Assembly (NCBI GenBank): GCA_039111475.1 | Contig: JBCCIP010000008.1 | Span: 79,449 to 143,448, forward strand | Origin: JAUIET01 sp039111475 | Lineage (GTDB): Bacteria; Pseudomonadota; Gammaproteobacteria; Pseudomonadales; JAUIET01 | Direction: 5' to 3' | DNA: 64,000 nt | Shown here: positions 18,400 through 26,721 of the stretch, piece by piece | Position numbering within the stretch: position 1 is the stretch's first letter | Layout: every line of letters begins with the position of its first letter | The notes under the pieces: model-generated | Told to the model about the DNA's origin: nothing | What the model saw: only the letters and a program-made list of their open reading frames with translations | The model's database searches: none | Program-made: the position numbers and the translations under genes

Positions 18400-18475
18400 T
18401 GGCGTCCCCTAGGGGGTTCGAACCCCTGTTACCGCCGTGAAAGGGCGGTGTCCTAGGCCACTAGACGAAGGGGAC
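18400..18475 (-). tRNA. tRNA-Glu (anticodon TTC)
   Basis: The complement starts GTCCCCTTCGTCTAGTGG, has an anticodon stem-loop with CCGCCCTTTCACGGCGG (anticodon TTC), a T arm with GGTTCGAACCC, and ends in an acceptor strand closing on GGGGAC with an encoded CCA. At 76 bases all arms pair. Its 3' end is duplicated imperfectly at 14428-14449, marking it as a likely integration target. Confidence 0.96.
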
Positions 18476-18624
18476 ACTGTGCAGCGTCAAAGAGCGCCAA
18501 AAACGAAGGCGGTATTGTACATAAGCACCAACGGAATTCAAGCGCGGAATTGGGAATTTGACGGCTGCTTAGCAGGGTGGCTGGGCACGTCCTTGTGCGC
18601 TTGATTTATGGCTGGGCCTAGCGC

Positions 18625-18948
18625 TTAGTGATGATGCCTGTGATGGCGTCGTTGATACTTATATGGCTTATCATAGTAGTACTTAGTAGACCAATAATTG
18701 CGGTGTCGGCGCGGCCGCTCAAAGCCACGACAATAAACACTGTGACGGTGCAACCTATGGCCATGACTGTAGTATTTTCCCCGGTGATAGCGCTGCCGGT
18801 ATTCACTGTACGGATACGCACTGTGCAGGTTTAGACTGAAAACTGCAACTCCATGATGCCCATTGGGGTGAGCCTGGGCTGGGCTGACAAGCAAACCGAA
18901 ACCAGTAGCGGTTATCGACAAGCCAAGTGCCAATGCTTTGATGCTCAT
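18625..18948 (-). CDS. Small secreted His/Tyr/Arg-rich protein, unknown
   Basis: 107 residues. A clear signal peptide (hydrophobic ALALGLSITATGFGLLV, cleavage after SPAQA) precedes a mature part rich in His, Tyr and Arg that ends in RRHHRHHH. A purine-rich stretch (AGGAGG) precedes the ATG. Such His-rich tails can bind metal ions, but I recognise no family. It is convergent with nothing and sits alone beside the tRNA gene. Confidence 0.75.
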   Translation of the reverse strand: MSIKALALGLSITATGFGLLVSPAQAHPNGHHGVAVFSLNLHSAYPYSEYRQRYHRGKYYSHGHRLHRHSVYCRGFERPRRHRNYWSTKYYYDKPYKYQRRHHRHHH

Positions 18949-19432
18949 ACTTCCTCCTATGCGGCGTGACCGCGATTACAAGAGCATCCTCAGATTAGGC
19001 ATGAAAGGCTGAATCGTGCCTGAACTCCGGGCCTGATTATGAACCTGATAGTACCCCGACACAGAGATTTTGACCGATTCAGTTTCTCTGTCAGCGTTGC
19101 TGGCAAGGTGCGTCTAGCTGGCAATGGCCATAGCCGCTGGCAAGAGGCGCACCGACGTCCAGGGACCCTGACAGAACAACCCGCGGAGCCGCTCCCGTGG
19201 CTTCCCGCCGCCGCGTCGCCTAAAGCGCCTAGGCTTGGTGCAGTGCTTGCAAAGGACCAAGGCCATTCACTTCGCACTGCGCCTTGCCGCAAAAAGCCAT
19301 GAGAGCACTGAATCGGTTAACATCTCAGTGTCAGGGTACTAGTGCTTAAATTTACGATGGTTTGCAGTAGAAGGCTTTTCAGATCAAGACATGCACAGTA
19401 TCCTTAGCACACCCCGAATATGGAGAGATTTC
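18949..19432. other. Intergenic stretch of about 480 bases without a recognisable gene
   Basis: Small open frames exist on both strands, but none resembles a known protein or has a good ribosome site. The first bases hold the promoter side of the His-rich protein and the last bases the leader of the 19433 gene. The middle (about 19110-19240) is noticeably GC-rich. I see no RNA gene here. Confidence 0.5.
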
Positions 19433-19804
19433 ATGCGAAAACTTGAGACCACACTTGTAGCCCTATTATTGAGTTCAGCTGCGTCATTCAGCTGGGCAGA
19501 ATGCGAACGCCCTGAGCGGCCTGAAGTCCCCAATGGTGCTGAAGCTACTATGGATGACATGGTTGCTGGGCAAACCGCTGTTAAGGCCTATGTAGCCGAT
19601 GGCGATGCTTACATCAAATGCCTAGAAGCTCAGGAAAAGTCAGCAATGTCTGGTGTAGACAGCAGCGACGAGAATGCCGTTGCCGCGGCCGAAGCGGCCA
19701 ATGCCGAGCGCATCAAAACTCACAATGAGGTGGTTGACGAAATGACAACGGTTGCCGGCGAGTGGAAAGAATCCATGACCGCTTTTAAATCGAAAGACAG
19801 TTAG
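19433..19804 (+). CDS. Small periplasmic protein of unknown function
   Basis: About 123 residues from the ATG at 19433, which follows GGAGAG with 5-6 bases spacing; an upstream ATG at 19391 lacks such a site. The signal peptide is RKLETTLVALLLSSAASFSWA, shortened at the start, with cleavage probably before ECERPERPEVPNG. The mature protein is acidic and helical, with two cysteines (ECERP and YIKCLEAQ) that could form a disulfide. I do not recognise a named domain. Confidence 0.78.
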   Translation: MRKLETTLVALLLSSAASFSWAECERPERPEVPNGAEATMDDMVAGQTAVKAYVADGDAYIKCLEAQEKSAMSGVDSSDENAVAAAEAANAERIKTHNEVVDEMTTVAGEWKESMTAFKSKDS

Positions 19805-19898
19805 TTCCTGTAGTATGGGAACTAACGTCAGGTGCATGGAAGCGCCTGCGTTTTACCTAGTAAAGACCCAAAGCGCTTCGCGGGGCCGACTCACTAGA

Positions 19899-19963
19899 GC
19901 TTTTTGAAAATGGCTTGCCCCATGGGCGTAGCGAGTGCTTTGGGTATGACATTTTCGAAAAGC
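19899..19963. repeat. Intergenic inverted repeat, 14-base arms
   Basis: Arms 19899-19912 and 19950-19963 are complementary at 13 of 14 positions, separated by 37 bases. It lies in the 240-base gap between a plus-strand and a minus-strand gene that converge. A bidirectional terminator or RNA element is possible. No T-run follows. Confidence 0.4.
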
Positions 19964-19971
19964 GGATTTAT

Positions 19972-19991
19972 AAATAGGCAGAAGCCTATTT
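19972..19991. terminator. Short hairpin, possible terminator
   Basis: A perfect 8-base stem (AAATAGGC / GCCTATTT) with a 4-base loop. It is one of three hairpins between the convergent genes ending at 19804 and 20045. There is no classical poly-T tail, so the role is uncertain. Confidence 0.35.
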
Positions 19992-20023
19992 GTAAACATA
20001 AACAAACGATTTAGAACCGCTTT

Positions 20024-20043
20024 GGGGCTACTTGCGTAGCCCC
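20024..20043 (-). terminator. GC-rich hairpin immediately after the flavin oxidoreductase gene
   Basis: A perfect 8-base stem GGGGCTAC / GTAGCCCC with a 4-base loop begins one base past the stop codon at 20045-20047. CTTT and AAAG extend the pairing with an internal mismatch. The position suits transcription termination for the minus-strand gene. The T-run is weak. Confidence 0.45.
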
Positions 20044-20044
20044 T

Positions 20045-21997
20045 CTAAAGTTCTCTCGCCACCAGCAGTCCTTCGTAAACCGCCTCTTCTGCTGAGCGCG
20101 GGCTAAGGCAATCTCCCGCCAGGTGGTAATCCATTCCCATCACAACGAGTTGCTGTTCCAAAAATGTCTCTGATTGATGCCCAAGTGCCATCACCAATGT
20201 GTTGACGTTTTCGCAAATAATTGCCTCTCCGCTGGTTGTATGCTGAAAGTAGACGCTGTCGTCGTCGGCGCCAAAGAAGCGGGCATAAGGAATCACTTCT
20301 ACGCCCAGTTTATGCAAGGTTCCCGACCAGTGCCAACGAAGATACTTCTGCAAATTCTGGCCTGCCATTTCCCCATCAACGCACAATCTGACATGAACAC
20401 CCTCGCGCGCGAGCTTTTCCGCCAGCCCCATACCAACCCAATCGCATCGCCAATCCGCTATCACTACCGAGGCGCCGGGCGTCACTTCATCATTAAGTAT
20501 TTGCCAAGCATCTACCGCATGGGTTCGCTGGTCGATCTCAACATCAGGCCGATATGGCGTAGCACCCGTGGCAACAATAACGGTGTCGGGGTTCTCCGCG
20601 TTTATAAGCGCAGTATCTACCTTGGTATTCAGTCGAATATCCACTCTGCTTAACTCCATTTCCCGGCGCAGATTATCAACCAGTACACCAAATTCGGCTC
20701 GCCCCGGTAGCGATTGCGCCAATAACACCTGCCCGCCCAAGCGCTTGCTTTGTTCGCACAACACCACGTTATGCCCACGTTCAGCTGCTACCGCGGCGGC
20801 CTTCATACCCGCTGGCCCACCACCGGCTACTAATACTTTTCGGGGCTGGGTTGTCTGCGGATGCTCACCAAGCATTAGTTCACGCCCTGTAATCGGATGT
20901 TGAATACAGGAAATTCGTACACCTTGATGATAATGCCCGATACAGGCCTGATTGCAGCCAATGCACGCGCGAATGTCGTCCAGCCGCCCACCTTGTGCTT
21001 TGTTAGGCATCTCCGGATCAGAAATTAGCGCGCGCGTCATCCCGCATAAATCGGCCTGTCCTGCAGCAAGTACCTGTTCGGCCAGTTGTGGTTGATTGAT
21101 ACGCCCGGTAACCAGCACAGACTGGCGCACCGCTCGTTTCACAGCCCCCGCCTGCGGTGCCGTATACGCGTGATCAATGAACATGGGCGGCACTACATGA
21201 ACCGAACCGCCCAGGCCCATCATCGAACCCACGGTTACATTCAGATAATCCAGTTCCTGCTCTTCACTCAGTCTTCGACATATATCCAGCCAGGCTGCCT
21301 CATCAAGACCGTCAGGTTCCAACTCGTCGGCTGAGATGCGCATGCCAATAACAAAGTCACTGCCCACCACCTTTCGAGTGGCGGCAATCATTTCCGCCAC
21401 CATACGGAAACGGTTCTCGTCAGACCCACCGTACTCATCGTCTCGAAAGTTGGTGTGCGGGTTGAGAAACTGAGCAATCAACATGCCATGGCTGGCGGTT
21501 AGCTCCGCCCCATCGATGCCCGCCTCGGCCATACGCCCGGCCGTATTCGCAAAGGCTTGAATAATTTTGCGAACGTATTCGGTAGACATAACCCTAGGCA
21601 TGCAATGGAATCGATGGTCAGGCACCATAGAGGGCGCGCGTGCCACAATCTGCAAACCATCGTGCGTATACGTAATACGCCCACCATGATTTATCTGTGC
21701 GAACACCTTGCACCCATGTTTGTGCACGGCCTTGGCAACCATTCGATAGCCAGGAATGCAGGCATCGGTGCTTGAATCAAGATAATAGCTCGCTGACACA
21801 TCATCAGCGTCAGGGCGCGACGACTCCATAATGATCAGGCCGGCACCGCCCTTGGCCCTAGCTTCATGATAGGCCGACATTTCCTCACCAGGTGCACCAT
21901 TGTGAGCCAGAATAGTTTGGTGTGCGGACGAGAAAATACGGTTTCGAATTTCCAGCCCGCGAATTTGATGCGGTGTAAAAAGATGGTTAAACGACAT
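20045..21997 (-). CDS. NADH:flavin oxidoreductase, TMADH / 2,4-dienoyl-CoA reductase type, N-methylproline demethylase-like
   Basis: 650 residues in three parts. An N-terminal FMN TIM barrel of the Old Yellow Enzyme type (FTPHQIRGLEIRNRI, INHGGR, ASHGMLIAQFLNPHTNFR, DEYGG) is followed by a 4Fe-4S site CX2CX3CX11C (CIGCNQAC ... ISC). Then come FAD and NAD(P) Rossmann domains (VLVAGGGPAGM, VIVATGATPYRPD). Proteins of this architecture oxidatively remove N-methyl groups (trimethylamine, dimethylglycine, N-methylproline) or reduce dienoyl-CoA. The nearby Rieske oxygenase and FAD-GcvT dehydrogenase favour a demethylase role; that is inference. It is the last gene of a run that starts with the GPH transporter. 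Confidence 0.88.
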   Translation of the reverse strand: MSFNHLFTPHQIRGLEIRNRIFSSAHQTILAHNGAPGEEMSAYHEARAKGGAGLIIMESSRPDADDVSASYYLDSSTDACIPGYRMVAKAVHKHGCKVFAQINHGGRITYTHDGLQIVARAPSMVPDHRFHCMPRVMSTEYVRKIIQAFANTAGRMAEAGIDGAELTASHGMLIAQFLNPHTNFRDDEYGGSDENRFRMVAEMIAATRKVVGSDFVIGMRISADELEPDGLDEAAWLDICRRLSEEQELDYLNVTVGSMMGLGGSVHVVPPMFIDHAYTAPQAGAVKRAVRQSVLVTGRINQPQLAEQVLAAGQADLCGMTRALISDPEMPNKAQGGRLDDIRACIGCNQACIGHYHQGVRISCIQHPITGRELMLGEHPQTTQPRKVLVAGGGPAGMKAAAVAAERGHNVVLCEQSKRLGGQVLLAQSLPGRAEFGVLVDNLRREMELSRVDIRLNTKVDTALINAENPDTVIVATGATPYRPDVEIDQRTHAVDAWQILNDEVTPGASVVIADWRCDWVGMGLAEKLAREGVHVRLCVDGEMAGQNLQKYLRWHWSGTLHKLGVEVIPYARFFGADDDSVYFQHTTSGEAIICENVNTLVMALGHQSETFLEQQLVVMGMDYHLAGDCLSPRSAEEAVYEGLLVAREL

Positions 21998-22054
21998 AGT
22001 GATTACGGTCCGTTGTGCGCTGCATTCGGCGTTCCTGATGTTGCATCGCCCATT

Positions 22055-23467
22055 TCAGTATGGCACCTTGCGAATACGAAACGAGCGCCCTTTCATCTTG
22101 CCGTGGCTGAGCTTGTTAAGCGCATGTTTGCCAATCGAGCGTTCCACAGCCACGTATGCCCACTGATCAAAAACGTTAATCTTTCCAACCTCTTTACCGG
22201 TAATGGTAGCGGTATTGTTATTTCGATTTTTCTCAACCTTACTGGTCAAAGCGCCCAAAATATCGCCGGGTCTTAGCTTTTGCTTTTTTCCGCCATCAAT
22301 CTGCAAGGTAATCATCTTGGGTGGCCGTATTGCTCTGTTAAGAGCTGCCTCACTGGGCAACGGTGTTGTTTCCAGCGCGGTTTGCAAGTACTCCCCAAGT
22401 AAACCCAGCTTGTACGTTTCTTTAACACTGTACAGAGAACACGCCAGCCCGGAATTGCCAGCGCGGCCAGTGCGGCCGATGCGGTGCGTGTGCACTTCGT
22501 TATCGCGAGCAAGCTGGTAGTTAATCACAAGATCGATTGTGTCAATATCCAAACCACGGGCGGCCACGTCGGTTGCTACAAGAACGGTTGCGCTTTCATT
22601 GGAGAAGCGCATCAGTGTGCTGTCGCGGTCACGTTGCTCCAGGTCACCGTGCAAAGCCAACGCCGAAAAACCTGCCTTTTCCAAATCTGTGGAGAGTTGC
22701 TGAACGTCACGTTTCGTATTGCAAAAAATCACCGCGGCCCTTGGGTTGATGTCATGCAGCAATAATTGCGTGGCAAGTAGGCGCGCTTGTGTACCTTCGC
22801 CTATTTCATAGAAACGCTGTTCGATCACGCTTTGCTCATGCACTGATTCCACTTTCACGGTAATCGGTTTGTGCATCACCCGCTTGGCGATTTGTTGAAT
22901 ATTCGCAGGGAAGGTGGCACTGAACAACAAGGTTTGCCGCTGCCGTGGCGTTTTATCCACAATGGCGTTCAACACGTCTTGAAAACCCATTTCCAACATG
23001 CGGTCTGCTTCGTCCAATACCAGGGTGGTCACATTGTCCAGATTCAGATTCTGTTTGCGCAGATGCTCATCAATTCGACCGGGAGTGCCCACAACAATAT
23101 GGGCGCCGTGTTCCAAAGAGCCAATCTGCGGCCCAAACGGCATGCCGCCACACAGAGTTAACACTTTGATGTTGTGAATGCCTCTGGCGAGGCGACGAAT
23201 TTCTCTGGCAACCTGATCGGCCAGTTCGCGGGTTGGGCACAGCACCAGTGACTGAATTCTGAATTTTTTCACCTCCAGTTTTTGCAATAAACCCAAACCA
23301 AATGCCGCGGTTTTGCCGGAACCGGTTTTAGCTTGGCCGATCAAATCGGTACCTTCAAGTATCACTGGCAGGCTTTGCTGCTGGATAGGTGTCATGGTGG
23401 TGTATGACAAGGAATCCAGAGTGGCCAGCAGTTCAGACTTTAGCGCCAATGCAGAAAAAGAAGTCAT
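22055..23467 (-). CDS. dbpA: DEAD-box ATP-dependent RNA helicase DbpA
   Basis: About 470 residues. Helicase motifs are complete: Q motif (TPIQQQSLP), AKTGSGKT, PTRELADQ, GTPGR, DEAD, SATFP, then VATDVAARGLDI and HRIGRTGRAG. The C-terminal RNA-recognition domain (KMITLQIDGGKKQKLRPGD, FDQWAYVAVERSI, KGRSFRIRKV) is the DbpA type that targets 23S rRNA hairpin 92 during 50S assembly. The start is the ATG at 23467 (MTSFSALAL); the longer frame overlaps the PhyH gene. A ribosome-assembly gene inside a catabolic gene run is odd. Confidence 0.95.
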   Translation of the reverse strand: MTSFSALALKSELLATLDSLSYTTMTPIQQQSLPVILEGTDLIGQAKTGSGKTAAFGLGLLQKLEVKKFRIQSLVLCPTRELADQVAREIRRLARGIHNIKVLTLCGGMPFGPQIGSLEHGAHIVVGTPGRIDEHLRKQNLNLDNVTTLVLDEADRMLEMGFQDVLNAIVDKTPRQRQTLLFSATFPANIQQIAKRVMHKPITVKVESVHEQSVIEQRFYEIGEGTQARLLATQLLLHDINPRAAVIFCNTKRDVQQLSTDLEKAGFSALALHGDLEQRDRDSTLMRFSNESATVLVATDVAARGLDIDTIDLVINYQLARDNEVHTHRIGRTGRAGNSGLACSLYSVKETYKLGLLGEYLQTALETTPLPSEAALNRAIRPPKMITLQIDGGKKQKLRPGDILGALTSKVEKNRNNNTATITGKEVGKINVFDQWAYVAVERSIGKHALNKLSHGKMKGRSFRIRKVPY

Positions 23468-23484
23468 AGCGGATTGCTCGGGCC

Positions 23485-24387
23485 TCATGGCGCGTCTGAT
23501 TCTGCAGGCGGCACACCGGCCTGCGCCAGAACGTCGCTATCACTACCAAGCTGATTGCGGTCTTCGCACCACGCGGGTTCTGGAGGCACATCTAACCACG
23601 CCGCGCTCTCACCATCAAATGTGCCGATCTGATCATCACCGGCGCCGTGCGGCGTGTAACCCAACAAGGCCCGGCAACGCGGACTGAACGTCACCGCAAT
23701 GTCCGGCGGTGTTTCAAGGTATTGATTGGCTTCCTGGCGCAACCAACCCAGACAATAAGTGTTAATAAGCCCCGCGCGCGGACCATTGCTATTGTTAGCA
23801 CCCCCGCCGTGCCAGGTGGAGCCAAGATAAAACAAGGCAGAACCTTTCGGCATAACCGCCGACTCCCAGCCACTGACGTCAGGTAAATGCCAGGAGCGCA
23901 AAAAGCGATGCGACCTGGGCACCACTCTGGTACCTCCGTTTTCTTTGGTGAAGTCATTCAAAGCCCACATTACACCAATCTGTAACTCCACCCCAGCCAG
24001 TTCCATTGGATAGATAGAGTCATCGCGGTGCAATGCCTGAGCAGATTCACCTGGCATAATTTCTATCGCCGTTAAACTGCCCACCTGATAGGTGGCACCG
24101 TGTGGCAACAAGATGGCATCTGCCACGGCCACGACCATGTCGTGGTCTACCAATGCTTCTGAGCTGGGTGCGGCTCGCATTATCGCGCCGTAACGACGGG
24201 TTTTGTTGCCATCGAACGGGCTTTGACTATCAAGATCGGCTTCGTCAAATTTTGGCCGCAACTCTGCAGCCACCGCATCGGCAACCGTGGTTTCAACTAA
24301 TTCATTGACCACCGCCGCGCCATCTCGCCGCAGTGCGGCAACCACATCGGCTGCCGGTGCGTCTTTGTCCAAATAAGTCAGAGACAT
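23485..24387 (-). CDS. Phytanoyl-CoA dioxygenase family (PhyH) Fe(II)/2-oxoglutarate oxygenase
   Basis: 300 residues of the double-stranded beta-helix fold. Iron ligands are HRD in ALHRDDSIYPMEL and a distal His in STWHGGGANNS, followed by GPRAGLINTY with the Arg that binds 2-oxoglutarate. PhyH enzymes hydroxylate varied small molecules, including osmolytes (ectoine hydroxylase belongs here). It lies 11 bases after the DMSP-lyase-like cupin gene and shares its transcript with it. The substrate is unknown; it presumably acts on the same compound as its neighbours. Confidence 0.88.
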   Translation of the reverse strand: MSLTYLDKDAPAADVVAALRRDGAAVVNELVETTVADAVAAELRPKFDEADLDSQSPFDGNKTRRYGAIMRAAPSSEALVDHDMVVAVADAILLPHGATYQVGSLTAIEIMPGESAQALHRDDSIYPMELAGVELQIGVMWALNDFTKENGGTRVVPRSHRFLRSWHLPDVSGWESAVMPKGSALFYLGSTWHGGGANNSNGPRAGLINTYCLGWLRQEANQYLETPPDIAVTFSPRCRALLGYTPHGAGDDQIGTFDGESAAWLDVPPEPAWCEDRNQLGSDSDVLAQAGVPPAESDAP

Positions 24388-24398
24388 AGTGTTTCCCT

Positions 24399-25094
24399 TT
24401 ACACCTCGGCTTGCGCCTCATTCAGGCGCAGTCGTTCAAGTTCAGGCCAATCATTGGCGGGCACAACCAACGCCGGTTTATCATTGTCGCGGGTCCAGCA
24501 ATACAGGCTCAAGAACGGCTGGTGCCCGACTTTGGTGAGATGCGGTTGACCCGGTTTGTTCCACACAGGCTCGAGTTTCTGTTTGATTTCCAACCTTGAG
24601 TTTGGTTGAAATCGCCAACCATGTGGCCCGGTCAGCGGTAAGTACAACTCCGGAGCCGCATGGCAATGGTCGCGGTACAACAGGTCTGGTGCAATCAAAA
24701 AAAGTCCCAAATCGTAATCGGGCGCTTCAAAATGCGACCCTTCGCCAATCAGTGATGCATACGCGTGCTGCGCGGCAAAATCCGCTCCGATTTCTTTCTC
24801 ATCGTAATCCTCGTAGGTAACCCAATGCAGTAAAGGCCATGCGGCCGATAAACGTTCGGCAAACGACGGCATATCCAGCGAAAGAAGCTGCAGGCAACGT
24901 GGCAGCCATTGAGTCACTAAGCTGTTCTCTCTGGCGTTCACTGCTTGATGCTCACCTTGCACGTACTCTGCAAGGCCAGCCCTAACCTCAGCGATGCCAT
25001 CAGCGGTGAGCTTATCGCTTGTCGCAGAAGCTAGGCACAGATCAATTTCTTCTAAAAGTTGCCGCAGCACTGTCTCACTGCTATGAGTATTCAC
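24399..25094 (-). CDS. Cupin protein of the DMSP lyase (DddL/DddQ) family
   Basis: 231 residues. The C-terminal cupin has the family's metal site: YRDHCHAAPELYLPLTG gives H143, H145, E149 and Y151 (HxHxxxExY), with H185 and H191 later in QPHLTKVGHQPFLSLYCW. DddL, DddQ and DddW use this set, with the Tyr as base, to split dimethylsulfoniopropionate into dimethyl sulfide and acrylate. The helical N-terminal half fits DddL. The start overlaps the transporter stop by 4 nt (ATGA). No acrylate-handling gene is beside it, so a related onium substrate is possible. Family call from motif; activity not shown. Confidence 0.68.
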   Translation of the reverse strand: MNTHSSETVLRQLLEEIDLCLASATSDKLTADGIAEVRAGLAEYVQGEHQAVNARENSLVTQWLPRCLQLLSLDMPSFAERLSAAWPLLHWVTYEDYDEKEIGADFAAQHAYASLIGEGSHFEAPDYDLGLFLIAPDLLYRDHCHAAPELYLPLTGPHGWRFQPNSRLEIKQKLEPVWNKPGQPHLTKVGHQPFLSLYCWTRDNDKPALVVPANDWPELERLRLNEAQAEV

Positions 25095-26533
25095 ACTGGC
25101 TGCCTCGTGTTTTTATCGGTGGACAACCGCTTTAGCATGTCGCTGTGCGACGCTCTGCTTATGCCGTAGCGGCTAATAAAAATTATCGCACCTAGCCAGA
25201 TTAAAAACACCAGCGGACCGTAAATTAAACCCAGGTTGTCGATGACCTCAGGTGCTACCTTGCCAACGGCAGTTTCGGTTGGAAAAGCGATTAATGTAAG
25301 AAGAAAACCAGCAATCAATGTGCCCAGCGCATCCGCGCATTTGCTGATGAACGTAATAGCTGAAGAAATAACGCCTTCGTTACGACGTCCCGTTTCAAGC
25401 TCCAGTTGCTCAGTGAGATCTGCAATCATAGACCGCCAACACACGTCAAATACAAGAAACGCAATAGTCTCGAAAAACCCCGCGACTAACATAATCAAAA
25501 ACAGAGCATCACTGCCATTGTCGGGAAAGAAGCCCAAAAGTCGCAAGGTGATCGGTACAACATTGATGAGCATTGCGCCCAGCAAGCCCACTATCGCCAC
25601 ATTCTTCTTTTCCCGTCCGGCGGCCCAACGCGCCATGGCCGGCGGCAGAAACAGCGCAGACAATGCCATGGGAATAGCAATCATCGATACCTGTTGATTG
25701 GTAAATTCCCAGAAGTAACTATAGATATAGACCCACAGCGCAACATAGGTGCCCGTTCCGGCATAGTACAAGACACCACTCAGGATAATACTGCGGGCTG
25801 GCTTTACTCTGAGAACGTCGGTTACCTGGCCAGCAAATTGCCGGGGGCCAAGAGGTGCTGCAACACGGTATTGCCTGAGTCTTGGAATAAACCGTTTTAA
25901 ACCAATCACGAACGCGAGCATGGAAACCGCGATAATGACGGTACCAAACGCGCCAGCATTTTGGTAACCCTCAGGGTTAAGAACGCCGTCGGAAATTTCT
26001 GGCGTAGGTAATAGCCATATTGCATACATCGCAACCGACATGCCGTTTGAAAACAAAGAGTAGATAACATGAAAACCTGTAAGCAGGCGTGTGCGTTCGT
26101 CGTAGTCGTCAGTTAACTCTGCAACCATCGCATACGCGGGAACAAGAAAAATAGTAAGCGCTGTGCGCATGCAAACATTGCACAATACCAGCCAGGCAAA
26201 CAACAATGTATCGCCAACGATGAAATCGGGTGGATGCCACAGAAAATAGAACGAGGCCGTCAACGGTAAAATTGAAGCCATCAGCCAGGGGTGGCGCCTG
26301 CCCCATTTGGATCGCGTGCCGTCGGATAAGTAGCCGATTAAGGGGTCAGTGATGGCATCGATGACAAGACCAATCCCTACCGCAAGTCCGGCAAGTCCGG
26401 GTTCAAGGCCCAGCACCTGGCTGTAGTAAATCAGAACAAAGTAGTGTGAGTTGTACACCACTCCATACATTGCGCCACCGCCGCCATACGCCCACCGGCT
26501 TCGGGAGTTTATGCTTGGCAGATTATTTGGCAC
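25091..26533 (-). CDS. MFS sugar/osmolyte:cation symporter, GPH (MelB-like) family
   Basis: About 12 membrane helices. The first-helix region AYGGGGAMYGVVYNSHYFVLI, shortened here, precedes YYSQVLGL, and the loop DAITDPLIGYLSDGTRSKWGRRHPWL is the GPH family signature, with the Asp used for cation coupling. I chose the GTG at 26533 (VPNNLPSINSR); the ATG at 26626 would add 31 residues that look non-coding (rich in Trp, His and Cys). It is the first gene of a minus-strand run with the cupin (4-nt overlap), PhyH, dbpA and flavin oxidoreductase, and diverges from the P450 gene. It probably imports the substrate of the pathway. Confidence 0.87.
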   Translation of the reverse strand: MPNNLPSINSRSRWAYGGGGAMYGVVYNSHYFVLIYYSQVLGLEPGLAGLAVGIGLVIDAITDPLIGYLSDGTRSKWGRRHPWLMASILPLTASFYFLWHPPDFIVGDTLLFAWLVLCNVCMRTALTIFLVPAYAMVAELTDDYDERTRLLTGFHVIYSLFSNGMSVAMYAIWLLPTPEISDGVLNPEGYQNAGAFGTVIIAVSMLAFVIGLKRFIPRLRQYRVAAPLGPRQFAGQVTDVLRVKPARSIILSGVLYYAGTGTYVALWVYIYSYFWEFTNQQVSMIAIPMALSALFLPPAMARWAAGREKKNVAIVGLLGAMLINVVPITLRLLGFFPDNGSDALFLIMLVAGFFETIAFLVFDVCWRSMIADLTEQLELETGRRNEGVISSAITFISKCADALGTLIAGFLLTLIAFPTETAVGKVAPEVIDNLGLIYGPLVFLIWLGAIIFISRYGISRASHSDMLKRLSTDKNTRQPV

Positions 26534-26721
26534 AGATGCGTAGCTTTTCGGTGTGGAATGCCAACAGTGTACCGAAATCGACCGTTGGGCGTTGCTCCAA
26601 TCAGCTTCCCGTACCGATTCAGGCATGGAGAAATAAGATCTCGCACTCCAAGGAAGATTTCATATGGGAAGTTTCGTTCTAACCGTTATAGTAGACACAT
26701 ACAGTTTCTTGCATACAAACA

